NCBI GenBank assembly: GCA_963830725.1
Contig: CAWHNO010000003.1
Location: 1-64,000, forward strand
Source of the DNA: DASSUW01 sp963830725
GTDB lineage: Bacteria > Actinomycetota > Thermoleophilia > Solirubrobacterales > Solirubrobacteraceae
Direction of reading: 5' to 3'
Length of the DNA stretch: 64,000 nucleotides
The position numbers were made by a program, and so were the translations under genes. Below the pieces are notes generated by a model. The model ran no database searches. It worked only from the letters and a program-made list of their open reading frames with translations, and was not told the DNA's origin. Below, piece by piece: positions 35,190-43,989 of the stretch (the first letter of the stretch is position 1; each line of letters begins with the position of its first letter).

Positions 35190-37142
35190 ATGAGATACCT
35201 GCGCCCGTCCATCCTGCTTGCTGTTTTCTTCGCGCTGCTGGGCGTCGTGCCGGCCGGTGCGGCGGTTCCGGTCGACCCGTCATGTCCGGCGGCCGTGGCG
35301 CCGCCGCAGGGCTCGGTCCGGGCGTGCTCGCCGGGTCATCTGGCCGACGTCCTGAACTCCGAATTTCGCGGGCGGATCATCATCCCGCGCGACGCCGTCT
35401 GGGAGATGAAGGGCCCCACCGGTCAGCCGCTGCGTGACCTCCCGGTGAAGTCCGGCGTAGAGATCGTCGGCGAGCGCGGCGCGCTGGGCAGCCGCCCCAC
35501 GCTGTTCGCGCGCGACATCTCGACGGGGTACGCATTGCTGCGGGTCACGGGCAATGACGTGCGCATCGCGGGCATCCGCTTCCTGGGCCCCAAGCCGGCG
35601 AGTACCCATGACCGCACCGAGCCCACCGTGCAGGCGATCCAGGTGCTCGAGGACTTCGACCAGCAGCTCGGGCGGCGCGTGCTGATCGACGACAACGAGT
35701 TCGAGCAGTGGAGCAGCGCCGGCGTCAGCGTGCGCGGTGCGCACGAGGTCCGGCTCCCGAGCGAGTGGGATGCGGCGTGGAAGAAGCCCGTGCCCGCGGA
35801 CGCGTCGCTGGTGCGCGTCGAGCGCAACTACATGCACGACAACGTCATGGACGCCAAGGGCTACGGCGTCGTCGTCGGCGGCGGCGCCTACGTCACCGTC
35901 ACGGGCAACGTGTTCGACAACAACCGTCACGCCGTGGCGGCCAGCGGCAAGGCGTTCAGCGGTTACGTCGCGAGGTTCAACTACGTGCTGGACAACGGCA
36001 TCAAGGAGAACGGCAGTTACTACAACCAGCACTTCGACGTCCACGGCGTCGGCGACGGCGGCTACGGCGGACCGGCCGGCACGTTCTTCGACATCGCCTC
36101 CAACACGATCCGCGGCGAACAGGGCTACAAGGTCGTCAAGACCCGGCCCGCGGTCATGCTGCGCGGGCGCGTCGCCGAGGGCATGCTGTTCCGCGGCAAC
36201 GTGCTCGTGCACGACAACCTCGACGCCGCCGTCTCTCTGACCACCGGTGGCCTCAGCGGGCTGGGGATCGGCGAAAACCAGGGCAAGTTCAACTTCCGCC
36301 CCGGTCGTAACCGCTACGACGCCGACTACTCGACCGAGATCGCCAGCGGCGACTTCGACGGCGACCGCCGCACCGACATCTTCGTGGCCAACGGGACCGC
36401 ATGGTGGTACTCGCGCGCGGGCGTAAAGCAATGGGAGTTCCTGAGGGAGTCGACCGCACGCACGGGCGAGCTCGCCTTCGCCGACATCGACAGTGACGGC
36501 CGCACCGACGTGCTCGTCCGCGACGGCGCCGGCAGGCTCGGCTACCACAAGAGCGGGACCGCGCCCCTCACCCCGCTGACCACCCTCCCGGTCCCCGTCT
36601 CCGAGCTGCGGTTCGGCGACTTCGACGGCGACCGCCGCACCGACATGTTCCACACCCGCAACGGCCAGTGGTACGTCTGGTACGCCAGCACCCGTCGCTG
36701 GACGCCGACGCAGACCTCGACCGCGAAGGTCAAGGACCTCCTCTTCGGTGACTTCGACCTCGTGCCTGGCACCGACGTTGTCGCCGTGCGCAACAAGGCG
36801 TGGTCGTACTCGAGCGCCAGCACGCGGTCGTGGGCGCGTTTGAACGCGCAGCTGACGAGCAACTTCAACGACGCGGTCGTCGCGGACTTCGACGGCAACG
36901 GCCGCGATGACATCGCCGTCAGCTCCGGCACCAGCTGGCGCTACAGCGCCGGTGGACGCGCGCCCCTCGCCGTCATGCGCAACGGCAACGGCCTGCGCCC
37001 GCTGAGGTCACTGCAGATCGGCCGCTTCGACGGCGGGCTGCGCGCGGTGGCCGTCGGCTTCAGCGGCGACCGCCTCGCCACCTGGACCGGCTTCGGCGTC
37101 GCGACCCGCTACTCCATCCGCTCCCCCCAGGACATGCGCTGA
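35190..37142 (+). CDS. Secreted parallel beta-helix protein with FG-GAP/VCBS repeats
   Basis: This 650-residue exported protein has a signal peptide (MRYLRPSILLAVFFALLGVV, cut after GAA). A right-handed beta-helix resembling pectate-lyase or chondroitinase-B folds spans about residues 60-370 (VEIVGERGALGSRPTLFARD, VTGNDVRIAGIRFLGPKP, VRVERNYMHDNVMDAKGYGV, VTVTGNVFDNNRHAVAASG). Three or more FG-GAP-type repeats follow (GDFDGDRRTDIFVANG, ADIDSDGRTDVLVRDG, GDFDGDRRTDMFHTRNG, ADFDGNGRDDIAVSSG) with Ca-binding DxDxDG loops. It may bind or cleave a polysaccharide; no catalytic residues can be assigned. Confidence 0.82.
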   Translation: MRYLRPSILLAVFFALLGVVPAGAAVPVDPSCPAAVAPPQGSVRACSPGHLADVLNSEFRGRIIIPRDAVWEMKGPTGQPLRDLPVKSGVEIVGERGALGSRPTLFARDISTGYALLRVTGNDVRIAGIRFLGPKPASTHDRTEPTVQAIQVLEDFDQQLGRRVLIDDNEFEQWSSAGVSVRGAHEVRLPSEWDAAWKKPVPADASLVRVERNYMHDNVMDAKGYGVVVGGGAYVTVTGNVFDNNRHAVAASGKAFSGYVARFNYVLDNGIKENGSYYNQHFDVHGVGDGGYGGPAGTFFDIASNTIRGEQGYKVVKTRPAVMLRGRVAEGMLFRGNVLVHDNLDAAVSLTTGGLSGLGIGENQGKFNFRPGRNRYDADYSTEIASGDFDGDRRTDIFVANGTAWWYSRAGVKQWEFLRESTARTGELAFADIDSDGRTDVLVRDGAGRLGYHKSGTAPLTPLTTLPVPVSELRFGDFDGDRRTDMFHTRNGQWYVWYASTRRWTPTQTSTAKVKDLLFGDFDLVPGTDVVAVRNKAWSYSSASTRSWARLNAQLTSNFNDAVVADFDGNGRDDIAVSSGTSWRYSAGGRAPLAVMRNGNGLRPLRSLQIGRFDGGLRAVAVGFSGDRLATWTGFGVATRYSIRSPQDMR

Positions 37143-37154
37143 GCCGGGCTAACT

Positions 37155-37187
37155 GCCGGTCCGCCGCCGGTGATGCGGCGGGCCGGC
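37155..37187 (+). terminator. Hairpin between the beta-helix and lipoprotein genes
   Basis: GCCGGTCCGCCG (37155-37166) pairs with CGGCGGGCCGGC (37176-37187) in a 12-bp stem with one G-U pair and a 9-base loop, 12 bases after the stop at 37142. It may end or attenuate transcription into the next gene. Confidence 0.55.
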
Positions 37188-37233
37188 CGATTTGTCGCCA
37201 CCGACCACCAACCCCAACCCCAGGAGAACCCAG

Positions 37234-37824
37234 GTGACATCACGGATCACGATGCTGGTCGCCGCCGTCGCGCTGACGTTGTCGGTCGCGGCGTGCGGAA
37301 GCGACGGCTCGCCTTCCGACTCGGTCGGCCGGCCGGCGGCGGCGATAGGCGAAACCGACGTCAAGCTCGACGGCGACGCGCTAGCGCTCGGTCAGCGGGC
37401 GGTGTCGCCGTTCGTCGACTACGGCGGCGCCCGCGAGACGCCGACCAAGGTCGGCGTCGGCGTACTGCGCGTACGCAAGGGCCGGATCGCCGACCTCGAG
37501 GACTTCGACCTCGACCGCAAGCAGCGCCAGTCGGTGCCGTACTACCTCGACGCGAAGTTCGAGAACCTCGGCAAGTTCGAGCTCAGCCGCAACCTGCTGC
37601 GCCCGTCGGTCGAGGACGGCGACGGCCGCGAGTACCGGCCGGCCACGCTGATCGTGCTCGGCGGGACGTTCAAGCCCTGCCCGCAGAGCCGCGACACCAA
37701 GCTGCGCCCCGGCGAGAGCTTCACCGGCTGCTCGGCCGTCTTGCTGCCCAAGGGCAGCGAGCTCGACCGCGTGCGCTTCCAGGGCGACGTGACCAAGGAC
37801 CCCGTGTTCTGGCGACCCAACTGA
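37234..37824 (+). CDS. Lipoprotein, family unknown
   Basis: This 196-residue protein has a lipoprotein signal (TSRITMLVAAVALTLSVAAC, Cys at the lipobox near residue 20) and a mature beta-rich domain (TPTKVGVGVLRVRKGRIADL, YYLDAKFENLGKFELSRNLL, LRPGESFTGCSAVLLPKGSE). The pattern resembles DUF4352/telomeric-repeat-like immunoglobulin folds of Gram-positive lipoproteins, but this is tentative. GTG 37234 lies 7-8 bases after AGGAGA and avoids a Pro-rich upstream extension. It ends 14 bases before the next gene, so the two are cotranscribed. Confidence 0.75.
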   Translation: MTSRITMLVAAVALTLSVAACGSDGSPSDSVGRPAAAIGETDVKLDGDALALGQRAVSPFVDYGGARETPTKVGVGVLRVRKGRIADLEDFDLDRKQRQSVPYYLDAKFENLGKFELSRNLLRPSVEDGDGREYRPATLIVLGGTFKPCPQSRDTKLRPGESFTGCSAVLLPKGSELDRVRFQGDVTKDPVFWRPN

Positions 37825-37838
37825 GCGGAAGGACCACC

Positions 37839-40169
37839 ATGACCCTCACCCACTCTCGCCGCCTGCTGGCGGTCGCGATCGTCGCCGCCGCAGCCGCCGT
37901 GGTCGCTGCCCTCGCGCTCGCTGCCGCCCCTGCGCGCGCGTTCGACGCCGGCCCGCACACCGACATGACGCGCGACGCGCTGACCGCGGAGGGCTTCGGC
38001 TCGAATGCGGCGAACGTCGGCGTGGTGGAGAACTGGTTCGTCGACTACTACTGGAACGCCAAGGAGAACCCGTTCTCCGGGCACGGGGACATGCTCACCG
38101 AGATGCTCGCCAACGCGGATCCGGCGATCAAGGAGTACTGGCCCCAGTTCGTCGTCGACGGCACGAACCACATGCACTTCGACTCGTCGCAGCCGGGATT
38201 CCCCGACCTTTCGAACCCCCAAGGCGTCGACGCGGAGTGGCAGCGGCTGATGCGGGTCACGCGCAGCGCGCTGGCGCAGGCGAAGTCTTCGCGAGATCCG
38301 CTGACGGTCATGGCCATCGTCGGCATGAGCCTGCACACCGTCCAGGACTTCTACGCCCACACGAGCTGGGTGGAGACGGCGGGCAAGCTGGGGTCACCGG
38401 ACGGCCCGGGGTGGAGCCCGGCGTACGGCAGCTTCCCTACCTATTTCGACATCCCCAAGAGCGCGCGGGACTCCAGGGCGGTGTACTCGGCGGTCAAGGG
38501 CGTCTCGCGCCCGCACGGCAAGTGGCAGACCGATACCAACGACTCGCACGAGCACGGGATGAACAAGGACTGGCCGCGGCGTCCGTTGTACGAGAAGTCG
38601 TACGTCACCGCGTATTTCGCGTCGCGTCAGTGGATTCGTGCCGCACGCGGGTGGCTCAACGACGACGCGCTGTGGGCTCGCGCGCAGCGGCTCGCGGCGC
38701 CGTCGGGCCTCAAGGCCGACTTGCGTGCATCGCTTGACATCTCGAAGTACTCGGGCCATTGGCAGGGCAACGGCCAGCCCTGCGCGAAGGCGATCATCTT
38801 CTGCGGTGACCTCTACGGCTGGGCCGGCAGCGTGTTGGGCCTGCGCTCGGCGATCAAGAGCTACCACGAGGACAATCGCAAATCGCCGGCGCGCAAGCGC
38901 TTCGAGGACTTCGCGTCGAACTTCGACGAGCAGCACGGCACCGAGCGGGTCGCCGAGCCGGCGTCCACCCGCGACGTACAGCTCGGCACGCGGCTCGTCA
39001 AGCTCGAGGTGCCGCGCATGCGCGGCTACGACTGGGCGCTGGGCGACCCCGGCCCCGACGACGCCGACCTCTACGTCAACGCGAGCATCCGCGGACAGGA
39101 CTTCGATTCTCCGGTCATCCACGATCACGATCGGTTCAGCTTCCCCAAGCCGTACGGCTCGTTCACCTGGATCCGCTCGGTGCCGGCGGACTGGCGGGCG
39201 AGCACGCCGGTGTCGACGCTCACCGTGCAGGTGAAGACCGGTGACCGACGCTTCGCGGGCACGGACGACGACGTCTACCTGCGCGTCAACAACGGGCTCA
39301 GGTTCGACTTGGAGAAACGGGCCTACAACGACTTCGAGCGCGGCGACGACGACACCTATGCAGTGCCGCTGGACGCCGTCACGCGCGCGGGGCTGTCGGT
39401 GAAGGACATCACGATGGCCCAGATCGAGAAGTCGCGCGACGGCGCAGGGGGAGGGTGGTTTCTTCAGTCCTTTGCAGTCCGCCTCAACGGCCGACCGGTC
39501 GCGTCCAAGGTGGTCAACAAGTGGATCGAGGACGACCACCGCACGGCCATTGCGAGCATGAGCCGCGACCACCGCACGAGCGACATCGTGCCGGTCTGGG
39601 TGTCGCTCGAAGAGGACGACTACCTCTACGGCTTCGACGACGACGGCGACGTCAATCCGTTCGACCGCAGCACGGCCGTGTCGTTCGGCTACGTGCCCGG
39701 CCCGCAGATCACGCGCGAGGACACCGGCGGCGAGCGGCTCTCCGGCCGTCTGAGCATGCAAAACGGGGAGAAGGGCCAGTTCAGCCTCCGGATGTCGACG
39801 CTCAAGATCGACGCGCCGCCCCCGCTGCCGGCCGTCCCGACGCCGATCCCGACGCCGACACCCTCGCCGACGCCGACGCCCACGCCTACGCCGCCGCCGA
39901 ACAACAAGCCAGACCTCGTGATCACGGCCTTCAACACGTTGTCGCTCACCGTCAAGAACCAGGGTGGCGGCCCCGCCGGCCCGTTCTCCATCAGCGCGAC
40001 GGGCTACCCGCCGATGACGAGCGCGGGCCTCGCGCCCGGCGCATCAGAGACCTTCGGCTCCGATCACGGCTGCGGAGTCGGCTCGGCCCACGCGGTCGTC
40101 GATCCGACGGACCAAGTCAAGGAGTCCAACGAGAACAACAACACCGCCGACATCGACGTGATCTGCTGA
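37839..40169 (+). CDS. Secreted Het-C/zinc phospholipase C-like protein with a CARDB domain
   Basis: This 776-residue exported protein has a signal peptide (HSRRLLAVAIVAAAAAVVAA, cut after ARA). A helical domain follows with the histidine pattern of zinc-dependent phospholipase C / Het-C-like proteins: FDAGPHTDMTRDAL, NHMHFDSSQPG, VGMSLHTVQDFYAHTSWVE. A beta-rich middle region follows, then a Pro-Thr linker (PTPIPTPTPSPTPTPTPTPP, about residue 667 on) and a CARDB-like domain (KPDLVITAFNTLSLTVKNQG ... SNENNNTADI). ATG 37839 follows GGAAGGA. It could act on lipids or proteins outside the cell; activity is unproven. Confidence 0.82.
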   Translation: MTLTHSRRLLAVAIVAAAAAVVAALALAAAPARAFDAGPHTDMTRDALTAEGFGSNAANVGVVENWFVDYYWNAKENPFSGHGDMLTEMLANADPAIKEYWPQFVVDGTNHMHFDSSQPGFPDLSNPQGVDAEWQRLMRVTRSALAQAKSSRDPLTVMAIVGMSLHTVQDFYAHTSWVETAGKLGSPDGPGWSPAYGSFPTYFDIPKSARDSRAVYSAVKGVSRPHGKWQTDTNDSHEHGMNKDWPRRPLYEKSYVTAYFASRQWIRAARGWLNDDALWARAQRLAAPSGLKADLRASLDISKYSGHWQGNGQPCAKAIIFCGDLYGWAGSVLGLRSAIKSYHEDNRKSPARKRFEDFASNFDEQHGTERVAEPASTRDVQLGTRLVKLEVPRMRGYDWALGDPGPDDADLYVNASIRGQDFDSPVIHDHDRFSFPKPYGSFTWIRSVPADWRASTPVSTLTVQVKTGDRRFAGTDDDVYLRVNNGLRFDLEKRAYNDFERGDDDTYAVPLDAVTRAGLSVKDITMAQIEKSRDGAGGGWFLQSFAVRLNGRPVASKVVNKWIEDDHRTAIASMSRDHRTSDIVPVWVSLEEDDYLYGFDDDGDVNPFDRSTAVSFGYVPGPQITREDTGGERLSGRLSMQNGEKGQFSLRMSTLKIDAPPPLPAVPTPIPTPTPSPTPTPTPTPPPNNKPDLVITAFNTLSLTVKNQGGGPAGPFSISATGYPPMTSAGLAPGASETFGSDHGCGVGSAHAVVDPTDQVKESNENNNTADIDVIC

Positions 40170-40434
40170 GCGGGCCCTAGCTTAGTTGCCATGCGATCGC
40201 GTTCCATGCGCCGCCTGGTGCCTCCACCGAGACTGTCGCCTTCCGCCTGGTTTGCGAGCGTCTCGGACACCAGGCGCACGCACCTCAGGACGACGACAAG
40301 AGCGCAGCGTCCGGAGTGCACAGCGGATCGCCTTCTGAAGATCGTGGTGTCCCCGGTTCAGTCCGGGTCTCGCCATCGGAATGGGCCTGGCCCCGGGGCC
40401 CGTCGGGGGGCCGCCCGAGTAGCCTCCGCGTGAG

Positions 40435-41469
40435 GTGACGGAGCTCGGGACGGCTATCCGGTTCTTGCGGTTCGCTGGCTCGCGGGTGGCGTTCGCGGTC
40501 AGCGGTGAGGGGCCGCCGCTGGTGGCGGCCGCCTGGTGGGTGAGCCATCTCGAGCTGGACTGGCGCGACGAGGCGTGCCGGTCTTTCTGGGGGTCGACCG
40601 CAGCAGGCCATGCACTGGTCCGCTACGACCATCCGGGGACGGGTATGTCGGACCGCGAAGTCGATCCCACTGCGTTGACGCTCGACGACGAGGTCACCCT
40701 GCTCGGAGCCGTCATGGACGAGCTGGGGCTTGATCGCGCCTCTCTGGTCGGGGGTTCGTCGGGTGGGTGTGCTGCGATCGCCTTCGCGGCGCGGTTTCCA
40801 GAGCGGGTGGATCGGCTGTTGTTGTATGGGGCGTACGCACACGGAGCATCGATCGCGCCAGACGACGTCCGCGAGGCGCTGGCCGCCGCGGTGCGTGCGC
40901 ACTGGGGGTTGGGGTCGCGCGTGCTAGCCGACGCCTTCGTCGGCGTGGAGGACGGCGAGGCGCGGCGGCGATTCGTGCGCGATCAGCGGGCGTCCGCGCA
41001 GGCCGAGACGGCGGCGGCCCTGTTGGAGCTCGCTTACCGGATGGACGTGCGCCCGCTGCTCGAGCAGGTGCGCGCGCCGACGCTCGTGGTGCATCGCCGC
41101 GCCGACCGCGCGATTCCCTACGCGTGTGGGCGAGACCTCGCCGGGTCCATCCCGGGGGCGCGGCTTGTGAGCGTCGACGGGGACGCTCATCTTCCGTGGG
41201 TCGGCGATTGGATGTCCGTGTCGCGAGCGCTCGGCTCGTTTCTCACGGGTACCCGCGCAGTCGACCCCGCCGCGGCTGTGCTGCTGTCGCGACGCGAGCG
41301 CGAGGTCCTCACGCTCGTCGCCGACGGGCTGAGCGACCGCGAGATCGCCGAACGCATCGCGGTCAGCCATCACACCGTGCACCGTCATGTGGCGAACATC
41401 AGGCACAAGCTCGGGAGCGGATCTCGCGCCGCAGCGGTCGCCGAAGCCGTCCGGCTTGGTCTTCTCTGA
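40435..41469 (+). CDS. Alpha/beta-hydrolase fold fused to a LuxR-type HTH
   Basis: In this 344-residue protein residues ~8-270 form an alpha/beta-hydrolase (VRYDHPGTGMSDREVDP, nucleophile in LVGGSSGGCAAIAFAARFPE, acid in HRRADRAIPYACG, His in VDGDAHLPWVGDW), so the triad is intact. Residues ~283-340 form a LuxR/GerE HTH (LSRREREVLTLVADGLSDRE, IAERIAVSHHTVHRHVANIR). It may bind or hydrolyse a small ligand and switch transcription. A TAGCCT box at 40420-40425 lies 9 bases before GTG 40435, so the mRNA is nearly leaderless. The target is unknown. Confidence 0.9.
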   Translation: MTELGTAIRFLRFAGSRVAFAVSGEGPPLVAAAWWVSHLELDWRDEACRSFWGSTAAGHALVRYDHPGTGMSDREVDPTALTLDDEVTLLGAVMDELGLDRASLVGGSSGGCAAIAFAARFPERVDRLLLYGAYAHGASIAPDDVREALAAAVRAHWGLGSRVLADAFVGVEDGEARRRFVRDQRASAQAETAAALLELAYRMDVRPLLEQVRAPTLVVHRRADRAIPYACGRDLAGSIPGARLVSVDGDAHLPWVGDWMSVSRALGSFLTGTRAVDPAAAVLLSRREREVLTLVADGLSDREIAERIAVSHHTVHRHVANIRHKLGSGSRAAAVAEAVRLGLL

Positions 41470-41554
41470 GCTGCGATGACCCGATTCGGCCATCGCCGGC
41501 AGATGACCGGACGAGGCGATGCGCGACCGGCACCGCCGGCCTATCGTCGCGAGC

Positions 41555-42214
41555 ATGACCACGACCACGGACCACGTCACCCCTCCGGTTGGTGCCGGCG
41601 CGTGGGGACGGCTGTTCGCCGCTATCTACAACCCCGTCCTGTGGGCGGGCGAGCTGGCGGGGATGCGCTCGCGTCGCCGCGACCTCCTCGCGCTGGCGCG
41701 CGGCCGGACGCTCGAGCTGGGCAGCGGCACCGGACTGAACGTGCCCTACTACCCGGACGATCTCGACGAGCTCATCCTTGCCGAGCCCGCCGCCCCGATG
41801 CGAAGGCGGCTGACGAAGGCCGTCCGTCGCAGCAATATCACCGCGACCATCCTCGACGCGACCGCCGAGCGGCTGCCCGTGGACGACGGCTCGGTGGACA
41901 CCGTGGTGGCGACGCTGGTGCTCTGCACCGTCGACCGGCCGGTCGCCGTTCTCGACGAGATCAAGCGCGTCCTCAGACCGGGCGGACGTCTGTTGTTCCT
42001 CGAGCACGTGAGGGCCGACTCGGCGTGGCTGGCGGCGTGGCAGGACCGTCTCGAGAGACCATGGAAACGATTCGCCGAAGGCTGCCGCTGCAACCGCGCA
42101 ACAGTGGAGCTGATCGCGGCAGCCGGCTTCTCCGTCCAGCACAGAAGGGACGGGACGTGGCGAGCAATGCCGGCGATCGTTCGTCCGATCGTGTCGGGAA
42201 GCGCCGCCCGATGA
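41555..42214 (+). CDS. Class I SAM-dependent methyltransferase
   Basis: This 219-residue protein has motif I (RTLELGSGTGLNVPYY, about residues 49-64), acidic post-I AEPAAPMRRRL, motif post-II VDTVVATLVLCTVDRP and LRPGGRLLFLEHVRADSAWL. The layout matches the small UbiE/PEMT-like or METTL7-like group with C-terminal LERPWKRFAEGCRCNRATVE. It may methylate lipids or small molecules. TATCGT at 41542-41547 lies 7 bases before ATG 41555, fitting a leaderless mRNA. Confidence 0.85.
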   Translation: MTTTTDHVTPPVGAGAWGRLFAAIYNPVLWAGELAGMRSRRRDLLALARGRTLELGSGTGLNVPYYPDDLDELILAEPAAPMRRRLTKAVRRSNITATILDATAERLPVDDGSVDTVVATLVLCTVDRPVAVLDEIKRVLRPGGRLLFLEHVRADSAWLAAWQDRLERPWKRFAEGCRCNRATVELIAAAGFSVQHRRDGTWRAMPAIVRPIVSGSAAR

Positions 42215-42389
42215 ACTCGGGGGCTTTCAGAGATCAGACCGCCTGGGACCCGCGCTACTGATCGCGTCCGGGTCGAGCGTTTGACGCCTGAACTCGGCGA
42301 CGCTCGCTTGCGTGAACCAAAGGGCGAGCGCGCCGGGGTGCGGGAGATGACCGTCGGCGCGCCCGAGTTGCATGGATACGCGCAGTCAG

Positions 42390-42782
42390 CGCGACGGGCA
42401 CGATACGCCCAAGCTCGTGACCGGCGACGGCGCGCTCGGCGCGTGGGTCGCGCTCAGGGACGTGTTCCCCGACGCACGAGAGCAGAGATGTTGGCACGAC
42501 TGCCCCGCGGAGCACCGGCGGCACCTCAGAACGACCAACCCGATCGAGTCGAGCTTCGCGACCCTCAAGCTGCGCACGCGCGTGACGAAGGGCGCGGGCT
42601 CGAAGGAGGCCGCGTTGGCGATGGCCTACAAGCGGCTCGATGCCGCGAGCCGGCGCTGGCGGCGCTTCAACGGCCACGAGCTCGTCGCCGACTTGCTCGC
42701 CGGGGTGAAGTCCAAGGACGGCATCCGCGTCACCGACGACGAGAACCACCACGAGATGACACACGAGGAGGTGGCCGCCTGA
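42390..42782 (+). mobile_element. IS256-family transposase remnant with an internal deletion
   Basis: The frame reads PKLVTGDGALGAWVALRDVF, PDAREQRCW (the second catalytic Asp region of IS256 transposases). It then jumps straight to PAEHRRHLRTTNPIESSFAT and RTRVTKGAGSKEAALAMAYK near the C-terminus. Roughly 60-70 residues, including the stretch leading to the catalytic Glu, are missing in frame, and the N-terminal half is absent. Bases 42783-42850 may contain the right end. It cannot transpose. Confidence 0.75.
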
Positions 42783-42974
42783 GCGCCCTCACGCCATGTC
42801 ATCCACAACAGTTGTGGCGATTGCTCCCGCCGCACGCCCCGCCAACCCGCTGTTGCCGCCGTGATACCACCTCGTCGCCGCGCTGCAACCACGCCCATGC
42901 ACGATCGGCATCGACGTCGACCCACAACACAACCGGGCGAGCCGCTGAGCAGCCGCCCCCGACAGGAGACCGTC

Positions 42975-43463
42975 ATGGGCAAGGTAATCCCCACACAACA
43001 CCCCGCAGTCGTACTCCGCTCCCACTACCTGCAGCTGCGAGCGCTGCTCGCCACTGCGATGATCGCCGTGCTCGGCCTCACCGCCGGCGTCGTGATCCTC
43101 GCCACCGACGACGACCGTGACACGAGCGCCGGCTCGGCGACGCAGGTGACCGCGCCCAGCCCGGCCGACAGCAGCCGCTACGACGGTGGCCCCGAGGAGG
43201 GCACTCGCGGCGTGATCTCCGCGCCGCAGCCCGGCGTCCGCTTCGACGGTGGCCCCGACGAGGGAACAGCCGCGCTCACCCAGCGCTCGGCGGCGGCGAC
43301 ACTTGACCCGGATTCGATCAAGAGCACGCCGGGCGTGCGCTACGACGGCGGCCCCGAAGAGGGCACCCGCGGCGCGCTGTCATTCGGCGCGGCCTCGGAG
43401 GTCGCGCCGGGAACCCGCTACGACGGCGGCCCCGAGGAAGGCAGCAGGGGCACCCGCAACTAG
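42975..43463 (+). CDS. Membrane-anchored protein with YDGGPEEGTRG repeats
   Basis: This 162-residue protein has a short N-terminus, one membrane helix (LLATAMIAVLGLTAGVVILA, about residues 25-44) and an exported tail carrying four copies of RYDGGPEEGTRG-like sequence: RYDGGPEEGTRG, RFDGGPDEGTAA, RYDGGPEEGTRG and RYDGGPEEGSRG. They are spaced 21, 33 and 26 residues apart. ATG 42975 lies ~6 bases after AGGAG. The function of the motif is unknown to me; its regular acidic glycine-rich form suggests a binding or cross-linking tag. A strong terminator follows. Confidence 0.75.
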   Translation: MGKVIPTQHPAVVLRSHYLQLRALLATAMIAVLGLTAGVVILATDDDRDTSAGSATQVTAPSPADSSRYDGGPEEGTRGVISAPQPGVRFDGGPDEGTAALTQRSAAATLDPDSIKSTPGVRYDGGPEEGTRGALSFGAASEVAPGTRYDGGPEEGSRGTRN

Positions 43464-43476
43464 CCCTCCCCCAAGA

Positions 43477-43522
43477 CACAGCGGCGAACGGGCTCCCCGG
43501 CCGGGCGAGCCCGTTCGCTGTG
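43477..43522 (+). terminator. Strong terminator hairpin
   Basis: CACAGCGGCGAACGGGCTC pairs with GAGCCCGTTCGCTGTG (11 bp plus a further 5 bp past a bulge), loop 43496-43506, just after the stop at 43463. Confidence 0.7.
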
Positions 43523-43989
43523 CAACGCCCGGGGGAAGTAGTCCCCCCATCCCTTCGCAGGGGCGGCCGCAGGTGCAGGATCGGCCGCACGTCGGTGACC
43601 TTCGGCGACGAGCGCCGCTTGTCGCCCGCAGAATCCTGGAGCTGAGCTTCTTGCGCTCCCCGGTCTCCTCATCGGCGCGTGTCGTTTATGCGCCGGCGCA
43701 CTGATCCGCGCGGTCCCCGAGCCGACCGTGACGCGTCGCGCGCGCGTGACGATTGCGCCCGGCCAGCCGCGTGCCAAGGCCGCCGATCTCGTCGATGAAC
43801 GAGGTGAGGCGAGCGTGGCGAACATCCTGCGCGGCGTGCCTTTCTTCTCGGCCTTGCGGCGGTCGGTCTGATCAACCGGGAAGGTATGCCGCTTTCTGCC
43901 TCAAGCCCTTCCCCAACTTCTGGGTATGGTTCCCGCGCGGGGCCCCTGTACGTTGGATCTAACTGTCCCCGGCGTCCCTCCCTTCTCGC
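43523..43989. other. Stretch without a supported gene
   Basis: No gene is supported. A plus frame near 43740-43870 (VTIAPGQPRAKAADLVDERG, VANILRGVPFFSALRRSV, stop 43868-43870) has reasonable codon use but no start and no recognised family. The promoter of the BTAD gene must lie in the right part. Confidence 0.35.

Noticed and set aside
39838..39900. CCGACG-type microrepeat
   Set aside because: It encodes the Pro-Thr linker of the Het-C/PLC-like protein.
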